This document shows, piece after piece, positions 57,644 through 64,000 of a stretch of 64,000 nt of DNA. The stretch lies in assembly GCA_002270565.1 (NCBI GenBank), contig NQMI01000104.1:1-64000 (forward strand). Direction: 5' to 3'. Position 1 is the first letter of the stretch, and every line of letters starts with the position of its first letter. The notes under the pieces were generated by a model. That model was given only the letters and a program-made list of their open reading frames with translations, did no database searches and was not told the DNA's origin. The position numbers were made by a program, and so were the translations under genes. The stretch comes from Stenocarpella maydis (Eukaryota > Ascomycota > Sordariomycetes > Diaporthales > Diaporthaceae).

Positions 57644-58935
57644 TAAGTAACGGCGGTTTATTGTGCAGCCCGCCTGAGGGCTTGATAAAGAAGGGGTTTA
57701 AATTATCTCTAACACACAGACCTTCTTAAGCCCACATCTATTAGCGCAAACTCCCCACCTATTCTAGGTAGGGAGTCTGCATCTAGATATATTAATTAGT
57801 ATTAAGCATTATATAAATATAATTCAAACAGGGTAGTTAGGATATAAGTAATAAAGGTCTATAATTAAAATATAATTATAAGTAAGATAAGGATATTAAA
57901 AGTATAAAATTAAACTTTAATCTATTTATAATATTATTTTTATAATTACTGACTTATAAACTTTATGGTTTGTAAAGTCTATAAGTTAGTATAATTATTT
58001 TCATATTACTTTATTATATACATAATTATATATATTAAAGATTATAACTATTTTATGTTTTAATATTTTTGATTTTTTAAAAGAAATAATTATTTTAGTT
58101 TAAAATGGTTAATTTATAATATTATTTTTAATGATAGTTATTTAATTATTACTTTTATTAATATTAAACTAAAAGTTGTTATTATATGTTATAAGTTGTA
58201 GTTTTAATTTGATGTAATTTATATTAATATAACAGTAATATCAATAAGCTGTTTTAAGTTAATTTTGTATTATTAAAAATGATATATAGATAAATTTACT
58301 ATATAGCTTGAAGCCTTTATATATATATAAATTACTCCAAATTAATAATAGAAAAAACTATGAATTCTTTAAATTAATAATCTATTTATATTATAAATAG
58401 CTATATATAATTCTAAATAATTTAACCTTTTTTGATTATATATACTTAAAAGTGATTATTTAAGTTATTAATTAATTTATTAATATAAATAATATAATTA
58501 CTTAGCCTTCTTCAATTATTATTAAGATTGATTTAATTTAATTAAGTTTATATAACTTAAGATGTCATATAAGTTAAAATAAATTATACTATTAAAAGTA
58601 TAATAGCTATACTTCTTGACATATAAATAATAATAATAAGGAGATTATAAATAATAATAGAATATATATAAATATTGAACATAATAATAAAGTATAGGTT
58701 AAAATAAGGGCTATATTAAACTTTAAGAATTATTATATAATAAGTAGATACAAGCTAGTAATTAAGATTAATACTCTTATAATTACTTTAGGAAGTTATA
58801 AAGGCTATTTAAAGTGAATTTAATATTTAAAGAAAATAAAGTTAAGGATTAATAATATATATTTAAAGAAGATAAAAAAGCTAAAGAAGTCCTTAAATAA
58901 TGTTTATTAAATAGTAGAGACCTTAAAGGATAGTA
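57644..58935. repeat. AT-rich block with RIPed copy of repeat family D
   Basis: About 58090-58910 aligns with 53230-54070 but is far more AT-rich. It is interrupted at 58936 by an LTR-B element. Confidence 0.5.
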
Positions 58936-59430
58936 TGTTATGAACCAACACGATGGCATCCCAGGGACCCGTTCGTTGACCCAGGCAATCGAGACCAACT
59001 GCTACAACGCAACCCCGCAGGCACGAGACGACGGAATGCGCCCAGGCCAGGATTAGGGTCCGGCTTACAATGCTTGGTTGCGAGCTATACGAGCCGCTTG
59101 ATGAAGGATCCTTCGAGCCTTACACTACGACTTAAAGGCTTGCCCCGTAAGCTAATGAGTTACTAAAGAGTTAGGATATATATATGTGGATATGGTTATT
59201 ACTATAGTAGATAGCTTTTATAGAATAGACTCTTAAGTTATTAATCTAAGTATTTAGTCCTATTAACTAGATAGCTTTACAGCTTTTAATTATACTCTCT
59301 TTATAAATAGTATCTTTATATATTATAACTTAGTTAAGTATAAACTTTATATTACTTTATTAATATAAACCCTATAGGTTACTCAGTAAACCTTATAAAC
59401 CTTTAATATAATTGTTATATTTTTATGACT
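58936..59430 (+). repeat. LTR-B copy, probable 5' LTR
   Basis: It starts TGTTATGAACCAACACGATGG. The first 220 bp have normal GC and the remainder is strongly RIPed and matches 418-610 inverted. It is followed by gag-like sequence, so it probably serves as the 5' LTR of a degraded element. Confidence 0.6.
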
Positions 59431-61276
59431 CTTATTTAAAATACCGATATATATGACTAATTAAGTAGTATAAAGATATAATGTTATTTACCTCCTTTAA
59501 TAATAGATAGCCCTATAAATTAGAGCCCTTTAAGCGGGAATTAATTCTTTTTATATAGTTTAATAAGTTAAGGCTTATGAAATAAATAAGCCTAGCTCTT
59601 ATAAGGGAGATAAGGGAACCTTTTAGAGATTCCTCATTTAGTATTATGCTTGCTTTAAGTATNATAGTAAGGCTTAGCTTCTAAATATATTACCTACTTT
59701 AAGCAACTTATTACCTATATTAGTTAGGATAATAAAGTACATATAAGCTAGTTTTATAAAAAGCTTAAAGAGGACATAAAAAATAAGCTTTTTAAAGCAG
59801 ATAGGTTTGAGAAACCAATAAAATATATTAATATACCTATATATATTAATAATTACTTGTTTAAATAATAATAAAAGCAATAATATAAGAGTTTTAAAAA
59901 CCAGTAAAAGCCCTAATACTAACCTAATAATAGAAAGAAGTACTACTATAAGGATAACTTCTATAGTAATTAGTAATAATAATAAGGAACCACCTATAAT
60001 ACCTATTAAAAACTTATAAAACTTAATACAGTATAATAACGCCCTAATAATAATTAAAAATGCTATATTAATAGAAAGCCTGGATACTTCTCTAAGGAAT
60101 ACCGCTAGCCTAGAAAATAACTAGAGAAACTTATTCTTAAAGGATAATAATAAATTAATATAACTATATATTAAGTATAGCCTAAATATCATAGCTAGTT
60201 GCTTAATAAAGAATACCTTGTATATTTAAAAGACAAGATACTTTATATACATTAAGCTAACCTTTATATAAAATGTTTACTCTACCCTAATGAGAATAAG
60301 CTTAAGGATCTAGACAATTTACTCATTATTCTTAAAAAAGTAATATATATTAGCCTTAAGTATAAAGCCCTTAATTAGAACTCTTACTTTAATAACTAAT
60401 ACTTACTATATCTTTTAAAGAAAGAATCCTCTAAATAGTTTCCTAAACAACCTTAATAAGAAAGATAGTTAGCAATAGGAAGATAAGGACTATTATATAA
60501 TATAGTAATAAATAATAGCAACTGAGACTGCTTAAGTACTAAAAATAATACCTAAGGAAATAATAAAAACCCTATACTAGATACTAATAGATATAAATAC
60601 CCTAACGAGAACCCTAAGAAGCGCCTAGGAAAGTGCTAACCTATTGCGCCTAGTATTAGTATAACTAGAATTACTATTATAGAAATACCCTAGTATAAGC
60701 TATAAAAGAATTGCATCAGCCTTCTATTAGAGAAACTAGAGATAAGGCATATCTCTAGCTATAGTACCTTAAGTATGCTAAGATCTTATGGATCTTATAT
60801 ATTTAGTATGCTTATTATGTTGACTTTGAGGAGAAAGCTAGCTAATCTATCTTTCCTAGAAGGTTCTGCTTGGGACCTATTATAAAAACTTGTAAATACT
60901 TTAAACTTAGGTATTAGAAGATTGCTAGTTTTAATAAGGCTAAAGCCTATATAATTATTAAACTTAATAGAGATCTACTACTTAAATGCCTATAAGGGCT
61001 TAATAGAGTATAGGTACATAAGTTAACTAAATACCCCATCTACCTAAATAAGAAGCATCTGCTTTAGTATAAAGAAATAGAATAATAATATAACTAGTAG
61101 TAGTAATATTTCATATAAAAATAATAAAAATAGGGAAAGGATAATAATTACTTATAGAGGGATAATAGTTAATTATAAACTACTAGTTTCTATATATAAC
61201 TTATAAAAGCTATATATATATTATTTTAAAAGCAGAAAATATTGGAAAAACATATAGCAGAATATTGAGTAATAGC
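59431..61276 (+). mobile_element. RIPed retrotransposon internal region with gag zinc-knuckle trace
   Basis: At 60061-60105 the plus strand reads CYINRKPGYFSKEYR, close to the CCHC zinc knuckle of gag proteins (CxxCxxxGHxxxxC). The His to Tyr, the last Cys to Tyr and a Gly to Arg are all single C-to-T or G-to-A changes. Stops are dense elsewhere. It contains a one-base N at 59663 and is cut off at the N at 61277. Confidence 0.55.
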
Positions 61277-61277
61277 N

Positions 61278-61634
61278 CTTACCCAAAAAGTATATAACTT
61301 AGTGCATTGGATAGCTTGATTTCTGAAGTTTATATGTATCTAATTTGGGTATTGCTAGGGTTATGGTTGGCTAGTTGCTTGGAACCAAAGATGGTGTGTT
61401 GGAAGGGCGAATTTTCCGGCATTTGCAAATTTGCACCAGAGCCGACCGCAGCGTGCCCAGGGGTGAGACGACGTCGGAGGGTATATAAGGAGGGCTTACA
61501 GAAGCCCAACTTAATTCAATACAAAGTTGTCCAGACCATTGTCAATCGTCCCAATTCGCCTCAGAGCACCATACTGCGACCCTGCCGAAACACACACGCT
61601 GAACTGAATGCTATTCTATAGCACATATTCATCA
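61278..61634 (+). repeat. LTR-A copy, partial, plus orientation
   Basis: Homology to the other LTR-A copies begins at the very base after the N at 61277 and runs to ...ATTCATCA at 61634. It lacks the U3 tandem repeats. It faces the next copy (61843-62392) in inverted orientation, 208 bp away. Confidence 0.75.
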
Positions 61635-61842
61635 GACCCTTAAGTACCTTATAAAAAGGCTAAAGTGAATTAGAAGATTATTACTCTGAGGAGTAAAATG
61701 GCGGTTTACTACAGATTAACCCTTAAAACCCCTAACTAAACTAGTTACTATAATATATACTAGCAGCAAATACAGTAATACCTCCTTTATTTAAAAGAAG
61801 AAAAGATAGAGATAAATATAGATAGATTAACATCAATATTTC
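61635..61842. other. Spacer between inverted LTR-A copies
   Basis: This is 208 bp of AT-rich DNA. The two edges next to the LTR ends do not match each other, so this is not one symmetrical element. Confidence 0.4.
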
Positions 61843-62392
61843 TGATGAATTTGTGCTATAAAATAGCATTCAGTTCAGCGTGTGTGTGTTTCGGCAGGGT
61901 CGCAGTATGGTGCTCTGAGGCGAATTGGGACGATTGACAATGGTCTGGACAACTTTGTATTGAATTAAGTTGGGCTTCTGTAAGCCCTCCTTATATACCC
62001 TCCGACGTCGTCTCACCCCTGGGCACGCTGCGGTAGGCTCTGGTGCAAATTTGCAAATGCCGGAAAATTCGCCCTTCCAACACACCATCTTTGGTTCCAA
62101 GCAACTAGCCAACCATAGCCCTAGCAATGCCCAAATTAAGTACATATAAACTTCAGAAATCAAGCTATCCAATGCACTAAGTTATATACTTTTTGGGTAA
62201 GAAATAAGGGTAATGCAGAGGTCTAAATTAAGGTGCAAATGCAGGCCAAAATAATCGACTCACGGCCACCAAACTCATCTTGCGTCACGCACGCACTGGG
62301 CGTACTTAGCGAAAATCGCCTGACTCGCAAGTCTAGGGTAACTCCTTGCACGAAGTCTAGGGTAACTCCTTGCTGAGCGGTTCCGTTTAACA
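61843..62392 (-). repeat. LTR-A solo copy, full length
   Basis: This is a 550-bp unit in minus orientation with two U3 tandem units, nearly identical to 24750-25345. No target duplication was found. Confidence 0.75.
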
Positions 62393-63499
62393 AGTTTAAA
62401 CTTTATTATTAAGCTATCTCTCTTATAAGAACCCTTAACTAGAGCACTATTTAATAGTATTTTAGTAGTAATTTACAAACTAAATAAGTATATATATTTT
62501 ATACTATATACGGAATCTAATATAATAAAGGAACATATATATATATTCCTATAAAGTATTATTAATAATTATAGAATGTTATATAAGATTATGTTAAATA
62601 AAAATGAACTCTTTATATTAAACCTCTAAAGGTTATTAATAATGTAACTTAAAGTAAAATATAAGCTCTTACTTATAATATATTCATAAATAAATACGTA
62701 AATAAATTAAATTAACTAGAGTATAAAATAATACTTTTAATACCATATTAACTAATTATAAGATAATTAGGTTAAGGTATTACTACTAGTATAATTTGCC
62801 TATAATAGTGTAACTACTAGCATGACTAAGTAGTTACCTTTCTTTATACTCTATAGATATAAGCCTTAGGTATACTATAAGCTACTACTGGATATAATAC
62901 TAATAGAATTACCAGAATAAAGATCAATGTATATTAGGTAAATTTAGAAGGACATTAAAGTGGAACTCTCTTTTATATAGGAATAAATAATAAAATTTAA
63001 AAAGAATTAATGGACTAATTCTTAAGAACGAAGATAAAGTTTATTTTCTTCATTAAAATATTAAAACTAAGCAATCTTGTAATAAGCCTAAGTATAAAAA
63101 AACAAGCCCCTATAAAGTTTTATAGAAATAATTAGATACTCATTATAAACTTTGACTACCTAAAGGAATAAGATAGTATAATAAATTTTATATTTTACTT
63201 CTAAAACTAAGACTTGAAAATATAAAACTTAAAATATGGATTAAAAGTATTAATAAATATAATAAAAAATATAAAGTAGAAAACATTATAAACTTGAGGT
63301 AGTAGTAAGAAATAATAGAATACCTAATTAAATGAAAAGGATATAATACTAGTCAAAATATATAGGAACTAAAATAGAACCTTACGCACTATAAATAACT
63401 TTTAAATGAATTTAAGGCCCAAAACTTAGCCCCAGCTAAAACAACCACTAACTAACAGAAACAACTCAGGAGAGCCAATAAAGCCTACTAAGCACCCTA
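62393..63499. other. AT-rich RIPed repeat DNA
   Basis: No open frames, very low GC. Unidentified. Confidence 0.55.
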
Positions 63500-63745
63500 A
63501 TAACTGGACCAGTTAAGCCCTCAACCAGTAGAAAGGTCTACCAGTTAAGGACTCAACCAGTAAAGGTCATACATATAGGCTACTCAACTAATCAAACCTT
63601 CAACCAGTTAAGGATTCAACCAGGCAACCACTCAACCAGTCTAGCAGTCTACCAGGCAAACATTCTACCAATCAACCCATTTACCAATCCACCCATTTAC
63701 CAATCAACCGTTCAACCAGTTAAGCATTCTACTAGTCAAATCAAT
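63500..63745 (+). repeat. CAACCAGT-type imperfect minisatellite
   Basis: Many variants of TCAACCAGT, CTACCAG and TTACCAATC recur every 10-15 bp over about 245 bp. It has more C than the neighbouring DNA and is strand-asymmetric (C/A-rich). Confidence 0.75.
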
Positions 63746-64000
63746 ATATTCATCTACCAACCAAGAGATCAAGCACTACCAGACAAGCCACCCATAGTCG
63801 CACCCCCTTTAACACCAAAATATAGAAAGTTTTCCTATTTAATATTTAAATCCACCATTATACTCTAATTAAAAACCCCTACTTTACCCTTAGAATGCAA
63901 TTATGCCTCCAATGTAATTATGCCTCCTATGCTACTATCTCACCACCCTCCTTTATTAAGCAACAATATACAGCCTTAGCAAACTACTTAATAATTGATA
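63746..64000. other. AT-rich edge of window
   Basis: Continues the C/A-rich asymmetric DNA, without a gene. Confidence 0.4.

Overview
This window looks like a scaffold piece from a filamentous ascomycete (Pezizomycotina). The genes have short spliceosomal introns of about 50-165 bp with GT..AG ends. Their families are typically fungal: Zn2Cys6 regulator, SAT-containing non-reducing PKS, DHA1 and sugar-porter MFS transporters, BBE-like oxidase and GH43 enzymes. GC-normal gene islands alternate sharply with very AT-rich blocks of decayed transposons, the pattern left by repeat-induced point mutation (RIP). The species cannot be told from this sequence.

Layout. 1-3.4 kb: the edge of an LTR element, a RIPed LTR remnant and GC-rich repeats. 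3.4-22.1 kb: a gene island with a sugar transporter, a BBE-like FAD oxidase broken by one in-frame stop, a drug-type MFS transporter with an unusual Gly/Pro-rich insert, a conserved hypothetical protein, an APH-like kinase, two divergent GH43 enzymes, a homeodomain remnant and a cupin protein. 22.1-36.0 kb: AT-rich repeat block with solo LTRs and one nearly complete LTR retrotransposon (27880-35190, 5-bp target duplication). 36.2-48.6 kb: a biosynthetic core. 48.6-55.0 kb: gene debris and AT-rich repeats. 55.0-57.1 kb: a Zn2Cys6 transcription factor. 57.1-64 kb: another AT-rich transposon block.

The most interesting part is the 36.2-48.6 kb core. It holds a 2OG-Fe(II) dioxygenase, a FAD-dependent monooxygenase and, divergently transcribed, a very large non-reducing PKS with domain order SAT-KS-AT-PT-ACP-ACP-CMeT-R. 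These are the three enzyme types (TropA, TropB, TropC) that build fungal tropolones: the PKS releases 3-methylorcinaldehyde, the monooxygenase dearomatizes it, and the dioxygenase ring-expands it to stipitaldehyde. I therefore infer a compact tropolone-type cluster boxed in by RIPed transposons, with the Zn2Cys6 gene 6.4 kb away as a possible regulator. No P450 or other late tailoring gene was found here, so the product is either an early tropolone or is finished by genes elsewhere.

All exon coordinates were worked out by eye from splice consensus and reading-frame continuity. No database search was possible.
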